Part shown: piece by piece, positions 42,088 to 50,066 of the stretch
Layout: each line of letters opens with the position of its first letter
Numbering within the stretch: position 1 is the first letter of the stretch
Assembly: GCA_910586545.1 (NCBI GenBank)
Contig: CAJUIQ010000010.1
Location: forward strand, 1-54,432
DNA: 54,432 nt
Direction: 5' to 3'
DNA from: an uncultured Eubacteriales bacterium
GTDB lineage: Bacteria > Bacillota > Clostridia > Oscillospirales > CAG-272
Position numbers and translations under genes: made by a program
Notes under the pieces: generated by a model
The model's input: only the letters and a program-made list of their open reading frames with translations
The model's database searches: none
Told to the model about the DNA's origin: nothing

Positions 42088-42656
42088 TTGAAAACACAGC
42101 GGTTAATTTTGAAAAAGTTTAAGGAAGAGGATATGGAAGCAATTTTTCTGATCCTTAAAGATGAAGAAGTCAACAAATTTTTGCCCTGGTATCCTATAAA
42201 AGACCTTGAAGAAACCAAGAAATTTTATGAAGAAAGATATGCTGTAAATATGCGCTGCCACAGGCATACGCCTATGCTATTTGCCTAAAAAGCGATAACT
42301 TTCCGATCGGCTATATTAAGGTGGATATGGAAGAACACCACGATTTTGGTTATGGGCTTCGGAAGGAGTTTTGGCGTCAGGGCATTGCTACAGAAGCAGG
42401 ATTGGCTGTTGTGGAGCAGGTAAAAAAAGACGGTCTCCCGTATATCACGGCAACACACGATAAAAACAATCAGAGAAGCGGAAACGTTATGCGAAAGGTC
42501 GGAATGAGATATTGCTATTCATATGAAGAACAATGGCAGCCCAAAAATTTTCCTGTGATTTTCAGAATGTATCAACTCAATTTTGATGGCAATGATGATT
42601 TTTTAATTAAAAAATACTGGAATGTATCCAACAACTATTTTACCATAAAAATCTAA
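42088..42656 (+). pseudogene. GNAT-family acetyltransferase with a frameshift
   Basis: An N-acetyltransferase of the RimJ/RimL type in two frames. The first part reads LKTQRLILKKFKEEDMEAIFLILKDEEVNKFLPW and stays normal to about 42245. The second part (YALPQAYAYAICLKSDNFPIGYIKV, FGYGLRKEFWRQGIATEAGLAVV, with the acetyl-CoA loop region) is in the next frame. One extra A in the AAAT stretch near 42246-42250 would restore it. TTG 42088, five bases after GGAGG, is a better start than ATG 42076, which overlaps that site. The C terminus runs about 15 residues beyond the usual end. Mutation or sequence error cannot be told apart. Confidence 0.72.
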
Positions 42657-42754
42657 TTGGTTTGATATACATGAGCGTTTCATTCAACGAGAAAATGTAT
42701 GAAAAAAATAAAAAGTTGTATTCGTTTTACCCTTGATAATATTTTAATGTAAGA

Positions 42755-42797
42755 AAAGGGCAGACACATGGTAGCTTCCATGCATCTGCCTTTTTTA
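42755..42797. terminator. Terminator of the dehydrogenase gene
   Basis: Arms GGCAGA..CATGG and CCATG..TCTGCC with A-run on the left and T-run on the right; usable on both strands, serving mainly the minus-strand dehydrogenase. Confidence 0.75.
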
Positions 42798-42824
42798 TTT
42801 TGTTTTTGCTGTAAATCTTTATTG

Positions 42825-44102
42825 TTAAATGGAGAGATCAACATCCCGCAGCAGGCGTTGTTCCGCTTCAGGGCACCAAAGATTGTTGTTTCCCTCACAG
42901 ATATCCGCCAAGTCCGCAAACAATGCGGCATGCTGCCCGCCCTTTTCAGCCTGGGCACGAAAATTGGCAATAGCGGTGAGCGGCAGTGTTACATGGGTAT
43001 AAATCAGTTTTTTTCCGCCAGGGATACTAGGCAGCTCAATAGTAGTCTGCGCGTCTGCATCCAATCCGCCAATATGGGTAATCATGCAAGAGGGATTTAC
43101 TTTTTTCTGTTCCATCAGGCGCAGGGATTCAATCAAATCTTCGTTGTTGCCACCGGAGGTACCCACAATATGGGTAGAAGCGTAATGTACATTATAGAAA
43201 TTGAAAGAAGCAGAGAAGCTGGGATTGGTAGGTCCGGCAAAAAAGTTGAGGCATCCGTCTCGGCCAAGAATCGCGTCCGCCATTTCCACAACAGGAGCGA
43301 CTGGTGCAAAAACAAATACATCGTCAAATCCGTCTTTACCTGTGAGCTCCTTCATATAGTCCACGGGATTTTCTATGTCGGCAGTGTTGATATAGCGCAG
43401 GTCAACGCCGTGCTTTTTTGCCTCCTCCGGAGTAATCAGCGATGCGGCACGGGAGAGACGGTCGGTATCAATATCTGTAACAATCAAGAGAGACGGGGGC
43501 CGTCCTCCATGAATGGCATAGTCCACTGCTCCAAGTCCCATAGGCCCGGCGCCTGCCAAAATTGCCATGGCGCCCCCTTCTATGGTTCCCATACGGTGTG
43601 CATATTTACCGGGATCTGTGTGATAATTTGCATGAAATGCGCCGACAATACAGCTCATAGGCTCCGCCAGACTGCCCCAATAGAAAGCCTCGCCCTGATA
43701 GGGAAGCAGACAGTCGCACTCCATGACTTCATTTGGAATAATCACGTAAGTTGCGCCGCCGCCAATATCGTGATAGGAGTATCCAGGTGCGGCAAGAGAT
43801 CCCTTGTAGTTGATTGCAGGCTGGATAGCAAAGCGGTCTCCCGCATGGAATTTATCCTGCCATTTTTTTCCCACTTCAATCAGCTCTCCACAAAATTCGT
43901 GGCCCAAAATAATGGGAGACTCTGCTATATTATCAGGCACACGTTTATGGGCGGCGCCTTGAAGCGCCGCTTTGTGTGAGGACATGCAAATACTGTCTGA
44001 AATTACGCGGGCAAGGATCTGATCATCCTGCAGCGGAGGAAGCTCAAATTCCTCTGTGCGAATATCGTTTACTCCATATAATCTTACTGCTTTCGTCTTC
44101 AT
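42825..44102 (-). CDS. Zinc-binding medium-chain dehydrogenase, possibly SorE-like
   Basis: A 425-residue MDR-family oxidoreductase. N-terminal catalytic domain with CMSSHKAALQG, the GHEFCGELIEVG zinc-region motif and AIQPAINYKG, then the Rossmann fold with AGAGPMGLGAVDYAI and the acidic strand end (IVTDID). It is longer than ordinary alcohol dehydrogenases (about 350) and its pattern recalls L-sorbose-1-phosphate reductase (SorE) and related sugar-phosphate dehydrogenases. The substrate is therefore probably a sugar or sugar phosphate, but this is a weak inference. GGAG precedes ATG 44102. No phosphotransferase genes adjoin it. Confidence 0.7.
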   Translation of the reverse strand: MKTKAVRLYGVNDIRTEEFELPPLQDDQILARVISDSICMSSHKAALQGAAHKRVPDNIAESPIILGHEFCGELIEVGKKWQDKFHAGDRFAIQPAINYKGSLAAPGYSYHDIGGGATYVIIPNEVMECDCLLPYQGEAFYWGSLAEPMSCIVGAFHANYHTDPGKYAHRMGTIEGGAMAILAGAGPMGLGAVDYAIHGGRPPSLLIVTDIDTDRLSRAASLITPEEAKKHGVDLRYINTADIENPVDYMKELTGKDGFDDVFVFAPVAPVVEMADAILGRDGCLNFFAGPTNPSFSASFNFYNVHYASTHIVGTSGGNNEDLIESLRLMEQKKVNPSCMITHIGGLDADAQTTIELPSIPGGKKLIYTHVTLPLTAIANFRAQAEKGGQHAALFADLADICEGNNNLWCPEAEQRLLRDVDLSI

Positions 44103-44202
44103 TGCTTTCTCCAGTTCTCAATGCCGGCCATGCCGGTTTTATTTTCTTCTTTACTACAAAGCGGGGCCCAATGTCATATAATATAGATTTATACTGCCGG
44201 CG

Positions 44203-44469
44203 CTACTCTTTATGTTTATCAAACAAGCGCCGCAGACGTTTTGCGTTTTGCGTTTTCTGATCTGCGTGCTCCTCCATGGTAGCAGATCGCATACGAATGA
44301 CAGTTTCCTGTCCGTTTTGGATTGTGACCGTAAGGGATACTGCGTCTCCTTCACGAACAAAGCCAAGCGCGGCTATGGAAAAAGAAAATTCTGTCCCGTC
44401 ATTATCAGCAAAGCAAACGGCGATTCCTTCCTCTATTCGGTCTACTACACAGATTACGTTTTTTTCCAT
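44203..44469 (-). CDS. Small DUF3006-like protein
   Basis: An 88-residue protein with the short beta-rich pattern of DUF3006 (VICVVDRIEEGIAVCF, then FVREGDAVSL) followed by a charged helical tail (ADQKTQNAKRLRRLFDKHKE). The family is of unknown function. Start at ATG 44469 (or TTG 44481); no clear ribosome site, so it is probably translated by coupling to trpS, whose stop lies nine bases upstream. Confidence 0.65.
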   Translation of the reverse strand: MEKNVICVVDRIEEGIAVCFADNDGTEFSFSIAALGFVREGDAVSLTVTIQNGQETVIRMRSATMEEHADQKTQNAKRLRRLFDKHKE

Positions 44470-44477
44470 ATCAGTAA

Positions 44478-45488
44478 TCAATACCGGGGCAAGTCGGTAA
44501 AGCCTACCTTTCTGCGTACCTTAGAAAGAGTTTTCATTGCATCACGCGCAGCAGTGCGGGCTCCGGCCGCCATTACTTCTTCCAGGTATTTTTTATCTGC
44601 AATCAGCCGGGCATATTCAGCCTGCACTGGTGCAAGCGCGTCTGCACAGGTTTCACCTACTGCCAACTTAAAATCTCCATAGCCCTTACCGGCGAATTCC
44701 TGCTGAATTTCGTCAAAGCTTTTTCCGGTAAGCGCTCCATATATGGACATTAAGTTGGTAATTCCGTCTTTACCTTCTCCGGCACATACTACTGTATCGG
44801 AATCGGTTACAGCGCGTTTAAATTTGCGAATAATCACATCCCGAGGATCCAAAATCCGTACGGTGGCATTTTCGTTTTCATCCGATTTGCTCATTTTCTT
44901 TGTAGGGTCAGCCAAGCTCATGATTCTGGCAGAGGGCGTTTTGCTGATAAAGGGTTCCGGTATTACAAATACGTCCCCATAAATGCTGTTGAACCGTCCT
45001 GCGATATCCCGGGTAATTTCCAGATGCTGCTTCTGATCATCACCCACCGGCACCAATTCTGTTTGATATAGAAGAATATCCGCAGCCATCAGGGTGGGAT
45101 AGGTAAACAGCCCAGCATTGACGTTGTCGGCGTTTTTCTTACTTTTGTCTTTAAACTGTGTCATACGGGACAATTCTCCGAACATCGTATAACAGTCCAA
45201 GATCCAGCCAAGCTCTGCGTGAGCGGAAACATGACTTTGCACATATATAACATTTTCTTCCGGATTCAGGCCGCAGGCAAGATACAGCGCAAGGGTTTCA
45301 TAGGTGCGGCGGCGCAAATCGGCAGGATTTTGACGCACTGTAATGGCGTGCTCATCTACCACACAATAATAACACCGGTACTCCCGGGAGAATTTAGGAA
45401 AATTTCGGATAGCTCCCAGATAGTTTCCGATGGTCAGCACACCGGAGGGCTGTACACCGGAGAACACAACTTTTTTATCCTGATACAT
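44478..45488 (-). CDS. trpS: Tryptophanyl-tRNA synthetase
   Basis: Class Ic synthetase that charges tRNA-Trp. The 336-residue length is typical. The HIGH-type motif appears as TIGNYLG near residue 20 (SGVQPSGVLTIGNYLGA), and KMSKS as KKMSKSDENENA near 205. GDDQKQHLEITRDIA is also characteristic. ATG 45488 is preferred over GTG 45500, because the GGAG site lies one base from the GTG. The gene has its own simple promoter and no T-box, unlike the Trp transporter in this window. Confidence 0.95.
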   Translation of the reverse strand: MYQDKKVVFSGVQPSGVLTIGNYLGAIRNFPKFSREYRCYYCVVDEHAITVRQNPADLRRRTYETLALYLACGLNPEENVIYVQSHVSAHAELGWILDCYTMFGELSRMTQFKDKSKKNADNVNAGLFTYPTLMAADILLYQTELVPVGDDQKQHLEITRDIAGRFNSIYGDVFVIPEPFISKTPSARIMSLADPTKKMSKSDENENATVRILDPRDVIIRKFKRAVTDSDTVVCAGEGKDGITNLMSIYGALTGKSFDEIQQEFAGKGYGDFKLAVGETCADALAPVQAEYARLIADKKYLEEVMAAGARTAARDAMKTLSKVRRKVGFTDLPRY

Positions 45489-45528
45489 GTGATATGACAC
45501 GCTCCATTTCTACAAATATACTCATTTT

Positions 45529-45557
45529 ATTATATAACTGATCTCTCGTAAAGTCAA
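45529..45557 (-). promoter_or_regulatory. Promoter of trpS
   Basis: Minus-strand TTGACT (45552-45557), 17-base spacer, TATAAT (45529-45534). The short 30-40-base leader has no room for a T-box. Confidence 0.8.
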
Positions 45558-45620
45558 TCATTGTATTGCATTTTTCTATTTTTATGATATGATTAAAGAG
45601 GAAGGGAGCGGGAGTTTATA

Positions 45621-46424
45621 ATGAAAAAATATATTTGTCTGTTGGTAGTCTTTGGAATTGGTTTATGGGGGCTGACTGGCTGCAAAAAAGGGTATACTTA
45701 TGACGACGCCCATTTATATACTCCTGGGAATGGAGATGCGGATCCGGTGCTGGTGCGAACGATTGATGTAGATTGGCCTTGGGGCAGTGTATCCGTAAAG
45801 GTATATGACGGGGAATTGGTGCAGTTTTCAGACAATAGCGCCTTTCCTCATGAGAACAATCTTTTGCATTTCTATTTGGATGGAGATACACTGAGAATCC
45901 GTTTTTGTGAAAGTACGTCCTTTCGTATGTCTGCCCCAGATCCAAAGGATTTAGAAGTGTTAATTCCCCGATCCGCTATGGGAAATCTAGAAGAAATTTC
46001 TATTGATACGGAGTCGGCAGCGGTATTTATAAATGATATACAGACAGTTGTGCTGGAGGTTCATACAAAGTCCGGCGGGGTAACGGTAGACGGTACGGCT
46101 CGACAGGCCTTTGTAGAAACGGGCGCGGGAGACATTGCTTTGTCGGGAACTTTTGATGAGATAGAGACAGAATCACGCAACGGGACGCTGACGGCGATAT
46201 GTACGGAATGCCCTGACAGCTTTATTGGGGAGAGTGTTTCCGGTGATTTTCAAATTATATTGCCAAAAGAAAGTGGGTTTTCTTTAGAATATATACTTGA
46301 GAGTGGAAGGCTGATCAGCGATTTTGACGGGCAGGAATCCGGCGGGATCTATCAGGTAGGGAATGGCTTTGGGAAGCTATCTTTTGAAACGCGCAGAGGG
46401 GATCTGCATCTTTCTAAAAGATAA
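45621..46424 (+). CDS. DUF4097-like surface lipoprotein
   Basis: A 267-residue lipoprotein: signal sequence with lipobox GLTGC (Cys21), then a beta-strand repeat region typical of DUF4097 (putative adhesin, right-handed beta-helix), seen in IDTESAAVFINDIQTVVLEVHTKSGGVTVDG, FVETGAGDIALSGTFDEIETESRNGTLTAI and the end KLSFETRRGDLHLSKR. Members are often regulators or sensors of envelope stress, or simply surface proteins. GGGAG precedes ATG 45621, and a promoter TTGCAT-N16-TATGAT is likely about 35 bases upstream. Divergent from trpS, monocistronic. Confidence 0.78.
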   Translation: MKKYICLLVVFGIGLWGLTGCKKGYTYDDAHLYTPGNGDADPVLVRTIDVDWPWGSVSVKVYDGELVQFSDNSAFPHENNLLHFYLDGDTLRIRFCESTSFRMSAPDPKDLEVLIPRSAMGNLEEISIDTESAAVFINDIQTVVLEVHTKSGGVTVDGTARQAFVETGAGDIALSGTFDEIETESRNGTLTAICTECPDSFIGESVSGDFQIILPKESGFSLEYILESGRLISDFDGQESGGIYQVGNGFGKLSFETRRGDLHLSKR

Positions 46425-46425
46425 A

Positions 46426-46462
46426 ATCAGGGACGCTTTTTTAAAAGCGTCCCTAATTTTTT
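46426..46462. terminator. Terminator between the lipoprotein and groEL
   Basis: AGGGACGCTTTT/AAAAGCGTCCCT hairpin followed by a T-run on the plus strand; it probably also ends groESL. Confidence 0.85.
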
Positions 46463-46473
46463 TATCTTCTTGA

Positions 46474-48099
46474 TTAATACATACCGCCCATGCCGCCGGC
46501 AGGAGCAGCAGGTGCTTCCGGTTCAGGCTGGTTTACAACCAGAGCTTCTGTAGTGAGTACAGTAGCTGCTACGGAAGCTGCATTCTGCAGCGCGCTGCGG
46601 GTAACCTTAGCAGGATCCACGATACCAGCTTCAATCATGTCGCAGTAGGTTTCGCTGTAAGCATCAAAGCCAAAGCCCTTTTTGTCTGTGTTCAGAATTT
46701 TTTCTACTACAACAGAGCCTTCAAAACCGGCGTTTTCAGCGATCTGACGAACAGGGGCTTCCAATGCCTTTACAACAATCTGTACACCTGTTTTTTCGTC
46801 GCCTTCTGCTGTCTGTACCAATTTTGCAACATCAGCAATTACGTTCAGGAATGCTGTACCGCCGCCGGCAACAATGCCTTCTTCTACTGCGGCACGGGTT
46901 GCGTTCAGAGCATCCTCGATACGCAGTTTCTTTTCCTTCATCTCGGTTTCAGTAGCAGCACCAACCTTGATTACAGCTACACCGCCTGCAAGTTTTGCAA
47001 GACGTTCCTGAAGCTTTTCGCGATCAAAATCAGAGGTAGTTGTTTCAATTGCGCTCTTGATCTGGCTAATTCTGGACTTGATTTCGTCTGCACTTCCAGC
47101 GCCGTCTACGATGATGGTATTATCCTTGTTCACCTTTACCTGTCTTGCGCGGCCGCATTGATCAATAGTAACGTCCTTCAGTTCCAGACCCAGTTCGCTG
47201 GAAATTACCTGACCACCGGTGAGGATTGCGATATCCTGGAGCATTTCTTTGCGGCGATCACCAAAGCCGGGAGCCTTTACTGCTACGCATACAAAAGTAC
47301 CGCGGAGCTTGTTCAGCACCAATGTGGTAAGCGCTTCGCCTTCTACGTCTTCAGCAACGATCAAAAGTTTTTTGCCGCTCTGTACAATCTGTTCCAGCAG
47401 GGGCAGGATTTCCTGTACGTTAGAGATTTTCTTGTCGGTAATCAAAATCAGAGCATCGTCGATTACAGCTTCCATCTTGTCTGTATCGGTAGCCATGTAA
47501 GGAGACAGGTATCCACGGTCAAACTGCATACCTTCTACTACTTCGCAGTAGGTTTCAGCAGACTTGGATTCTTCTACAGTAATGACGCCGTCGGCGGTAA
47601 CCTTTTCCATTGCATCGGCAATCAGTGTACCAATTACTTCATCACCAGAAGATACGGTGCCGACTCTAGCAATGTCGGAAGAGCCATTTACCTTCTGCGC
47701 ATTCTTAGTAAGAGATTCAACAGCTTTATCAACGGCCTTCTGAATACCTTTACGGATTACCATCGGATTTGCGCCTGCGGCTACATTTTTCATGCCTTCG
47801 TGAATGAAAGCCTGTGCCAACAGGGTAGCGGTTGTAGTACCGTCGCCTGCTGCGTCGTTTGTTTTGGTTGCAACTTCCCGTACCAACTGTGCGCCCATAT
47901 TTTCAGCAGCTTCTTCCAGCTCGATTTCTTTTGCGATGGTAACGCCGTCGTTGGTAATCAGAGGTGCGCCGAACTTTTTATCCAACACCACGTTGCGGCC
48001 TTTGGGACCCATAGTGATTTTTACTGTATTTGCAAGCTTATCTACACCGGCGATCAGTGCGCTTCTTGCTTCCGTTCCGTACAAAAGATCTTTTGCCAT
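46474..48099 (-). CDS. groEL: Chaperonin GroEL (60 kDa)
   Basis: Forms the double-ring folding chamber with GroES in the cytoplasm, using ATP. The 541 residues show the family pattern: KFGAPLITNDGVTIAKEIELEE, the conserved VGAATETEMKEKK helix, the DAAGDGTTTATLLAQ nucleotide site (about residue 86) and the glycine/methionine tail GGMGGMY. GGAGG precedes ATG 48099. Second gene of the groESL operon, 20 bases after groES. Confidence 0.98.
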   Translation of the reverse strand: MAKDLLYGTEARSALIAGVDKLANTVKITMGPKGRNVVLDKKFGAPLITNDGVTIAKEIELEEAAENMGAQLVREVATKTNDAAGDGTTTATLLAQAFIHEGMKNVAAGANPMVIRKGIQKAVDKAVESLTKNAQKVNGSSDIARVGTVSSGDEVIGTLIADAMEKVTADGVITVEESKSAETYCEVVEGMQFDRGYLSPYMATDTDKMEAVIDDALILITDKKISNVQEILPLLEQIVQSGKKLLIVAEDVEGEALTTLVLNKLRGTFVCVAVKAPGFGDRRKEMLQDIAILTGGQVISSELGLELKDVTIDQCGRARQVKVNKDNTIIVDGAGSADEIKSRISQIKSAIETTTSDFDREKLQERLAKLAGGVAVIKVGAATETEMKEKKLRIEDALNATRAAVEEGIVAGGGTAFLNVIADVAKLVQTAEGDEKTGVQIVVKALEAPVRQIAENAGFEGSVVVEKILNTDKKGFGFDAYSETYCDMIEAGIVDPAKVTRSALQNAASVAATVLTTEALVVNQPEPEAPAAPAGGMGGMY

Positions 48100-48119
48100 G
48101 TCTAAATCCTCCCTATTTT

Positions 48120-48404
48120 TTACTCAACGATGGCCAAAATATCATTTTGGCGCACAATGTTGTATTCGGTGCCGTCACATTTTACTTCGGTGCCGGAATA
48201 TTTGCCTGTGATTACTTTGTCGCCGACTTTTACTGTCATAACGACTTCTTTGCCGTCAACCATTCCGCCGGGGCCAACTGCAACAACTTCCGCAATCTGG
48301 GGTTTTTCCTGGGCAGTGCCGGGCAGGATAATTCCAGCTTTTGTGGTTTCTTCTGCTTCTACCGCTTTTACGATTACGCGGTCTGCAAGGGGTTTTAACG
48401 TCAT
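48120..48404 (-). CDS. groES: Co-chaperonin GroES (10 kDa)
   Basis: A 94-residue cap of the GroEL chamber. It has the N-terminal LKPLADRVIVKAVEAEE, the mobile loop (TTKAGIILPGTAQEKPQ) and the GDKVITGKYSGTEVK strand. AGGAGG precedes ATG 48404. First gene of the operon, under a CIRCE-like operator. Confidence 0.97.
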   Translation of the reverse strand: MTLKPLADRVIVKAVEAEETTKAGIILPGTAQEKPQIAEVVAVGPGGMVDGKEVVMTVKVGDKVITGKYSGTEVKCDGTEYNIVRQNDILAIVE

Positions 48405-48439
48405 AATATTTACCTCCTAAAGTGTTTACCATAAACGGT

Positions 48440-48466
48440 TTAGCACTCGAATGTCCAAAGTGCTAA
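48440..48466. promoter_or_regulatory. CIRCE-like HrcA operator of groESL
   Basis: TTAGCACTC-N9-AAGTGCTAA against the consensus TTAGCACTC-N9-GAGTGCTAA, one mismatch in the right arm. It lies between the -10 box and the groES start, so HrcA repression of heat-shock expression is very likely. hrcA itself is not in this window. Confidence 0.92.
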
Positions 48467-48478
48467 ACTATGTGTATC

Positions 48479-48506
48479 ATTATATCATACACATGAAAAA
48501 AATCAA
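48479..48506 (-). promoter_or_regulatory. Promoter of groESL
   Basis: Minus-strand TTGATT (48501-48506), 16-base spacer, TATAAT (48479-48484), immediately upstream of the CIRCE element in the reading direction. Confidence 0.8.
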
Positions 48507-48561
48507 GAGGAATATGGAATCTTTACATTTATTTAACAAATAAATTTTTCAGCGAATTGGA

Positions 48562-48590
48562 TTGAGTGCTAATATTAGCATTTGTATTAT
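48562..48590 (+). promoter_or_regulatory. Promoter of the AGCS gene containing a palindrome
   Basis: TTGAGT (48562-48567), 17-base spacer, TATTAT (48585-48590). The spacer includes the perfect 14-bp palindrome TGCTAATATTAGCA (48567-48580). GAGTGCTAA (48564-48572) equals one CIRCE arm, but the second arm is in the wrong arrangement, so HrcA control is only a possibility. Confidence 0.55.
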
Positions 48591-48665
48591 AAGGAAAGGT
48601 GCAAAACTGCATGGAGAACCGCTTATTCGAATATACATAAAGCAAGATATATAGTGGGAGGCTTT

Positions 48666-50024
48666 ATGGAGACAATCAACACATTCCTATCCGGGATGCT
48701 GATGCCGGCGCTGCTCATTGGAACAGGAATATGGTTTGCCGTGCGGCTGCGTTTTTTTTATATTTTTCATCCTATTCGATTTTTCCAGACGCTGGCACAG
48801 GCCCATAAGGGAGGCGGGGTATCTCCCTTTCGGGCGCTGAGTCAGGCGCTTGCGGGAACGCTGGGTGTGGGAAATATGGCGGGCGTGGCAACGGCCATTG
48901 TGGCAGGGGGACCAGGGGCGATTTTTTGGATGTGGATCAGCGCGCTGTGCGCTATGAGCGTAAAATATGCGGAGGTGCGCATAGCGGTGGAGCATCGCCG
49001 CCGTACCGGGGAAGAATTTTATGGCGGCGCTATGTATTATATAAAGGATGTTTTATGCAGAAAGCTGCCCCGTGCAGGTGTAGTGGCAGGAGGCGGTTTT
49101 GCATTGCTGTGTGTGGCAAATTCTCTGCTTACGGGCAATATTGTGCAGATGCATGCGGCGGCTTCTGTTTTTCCGTGGATGCCGCCAATCATTTTAGGTG
49201 GGATCGTTGCCGCAATGGCTTTTGTGATTGCATGCGGCGGAGCGGGCCGGGTATCCGAGATCACTATGGGACTTATTCCTTTTTTGTCCGGGGCGTACAT
49301 GCTGATTTCTATGGTTATTATAGTACGAAATGGGGACCGGCTTCCACAGGTACTTGGGGAGATTTTTTCCTCCGGTTTGTCGCTGCGTGCTGCTGCAGGG
49401 GGCGCCGCCGGGTTTGCCGTGAACCGCGCAATCCGATTTGGAGTTACTCGGGGAATTTTTTCTAACGAGGCCGGCTGCGGCACATCTCCTACGGCGCATG
49501 CGGCGGCCAATACTAAAAGTGCGCATCATCAGGGCTGCTTTGGTATTTTTGAAGTGTTTGCCGATACAATTGTTCTTTGTTCTATGACGGCTTTTGTAAT
49601 TCTGCTGTCTGACGGAGTAGAGCAGGGGATAGACGGAATTCCGCTGACGCTCTATGCGTATACAGCTTTGGCGGGACGGGGGGCAGGCATTTTTATCGGT
49701 GTTTCGGTGATATTATTTGCTTTTGCCACAGTGATTTGTCAAACGCAATATGGTGCGGTAGCGATTGGGTATTTGACTCGGAAAAAGGGGCCCTACAGAC
49801 TGTATTTAGCAATTCAGGCGCTGGCAAGCATTTGTGGAACTGTAATATCGGAGGGGTTGATGTGGCAGGCAGCGGACTTAGTTGTATCGCTTATGACGGC
49901 CTTGAATGTGGGATGTCTGCTGTGGTGTGCAAAGCGTGAGGGGATCCTTCAGATCCCTTCGGCAAAAAAGGATTCCTTGACAGAAAAGAAAAAGTCGTCC
50001 CTAAAGAGCAGGCTTTCTGTATAG
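48666..50024 (+). CDS. AGCS-family sodium:alanine/glycine symporter
   Basis: A 452-residue membrane transporter with about ten helices. The family signature is seen in GVSPFRALSQALAGTLGVGNMAGVATAIVAGGPGAIFWMW near residue 60 and in FGVTRGIFSNEAGCGTSPTAHAAANTKSAHHQGC near 270. AGCS proteins import alanine or glycine with Na+. ATG 48666 has GGGAGG seven bases upstream; the longer open frame is not used. The C-terminal tail is short and basic. Monocistronic, divergent from groESL. Confidence 0.92.
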   Translation: METINTFLSGMLMPALLIGTGIWFAVRLRFFYIFHPIRFFQTLAQAHKGGGVSPFRALSQALAGTLGVGNMAGVATAIVAGGPGAIFWMWISALCAMSVKYAEVRIAVEHRRRTGEEFYGGAMYYIKDVLCRKLPRAGVVAGGGFALLCVANSLLTGNIVQMHAAASVFPWMPPIILGGIVAAMAFVIACGGAGRVSEITMGLIPFLSGAYMLISMVIIVRNGDRLPQVLGEIFSSGLSLRAAAGGAAGFAVNRAIRFGVTRGIFSNEAGCGTSPTAHAAANTKSAHHQGCFGIFEVFADTIVLCSMTAFVILLSDGVEQGIDGIPLTLYAYTALAGRGAGIFIGVSVILFAFATVICQTQYGAVAIGYLTRKKGPYRLYLAIQALASICGTVISEGLMWQAADLVVSLMTALNVGCLLWCAKREGILQIPSAKKDSLTEKKKSSLKSRLSV

Positions 50025-50028
50025 AAAT

Positions 50029-50063
50029 AAAAAGACGCTTCGCATTTTGCGAAGCGTCTTTGA
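50029..50063. terminator. Bidirectional terminator between AGCS and SGNH genes
   Basis: AAAGACGCTTCGCA/TGCGAAGCGTCTTT perfect 14-bp stem with a three-base loop, flanked by A and T runs. Confidence 0.9.
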
Positions 50064-50066
50064 ATG

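Noticed and set aside
45489..45620. Possible T-box before trpS
   Set aside because: The leader is only a few dozen bases and has no specifier, Stem I or GGTGG element.
47158..48105. Plus-strand open frame of 315 codons opposite groEL
   Set aside because: Antisense shadow of groEL caused by its codon bias.
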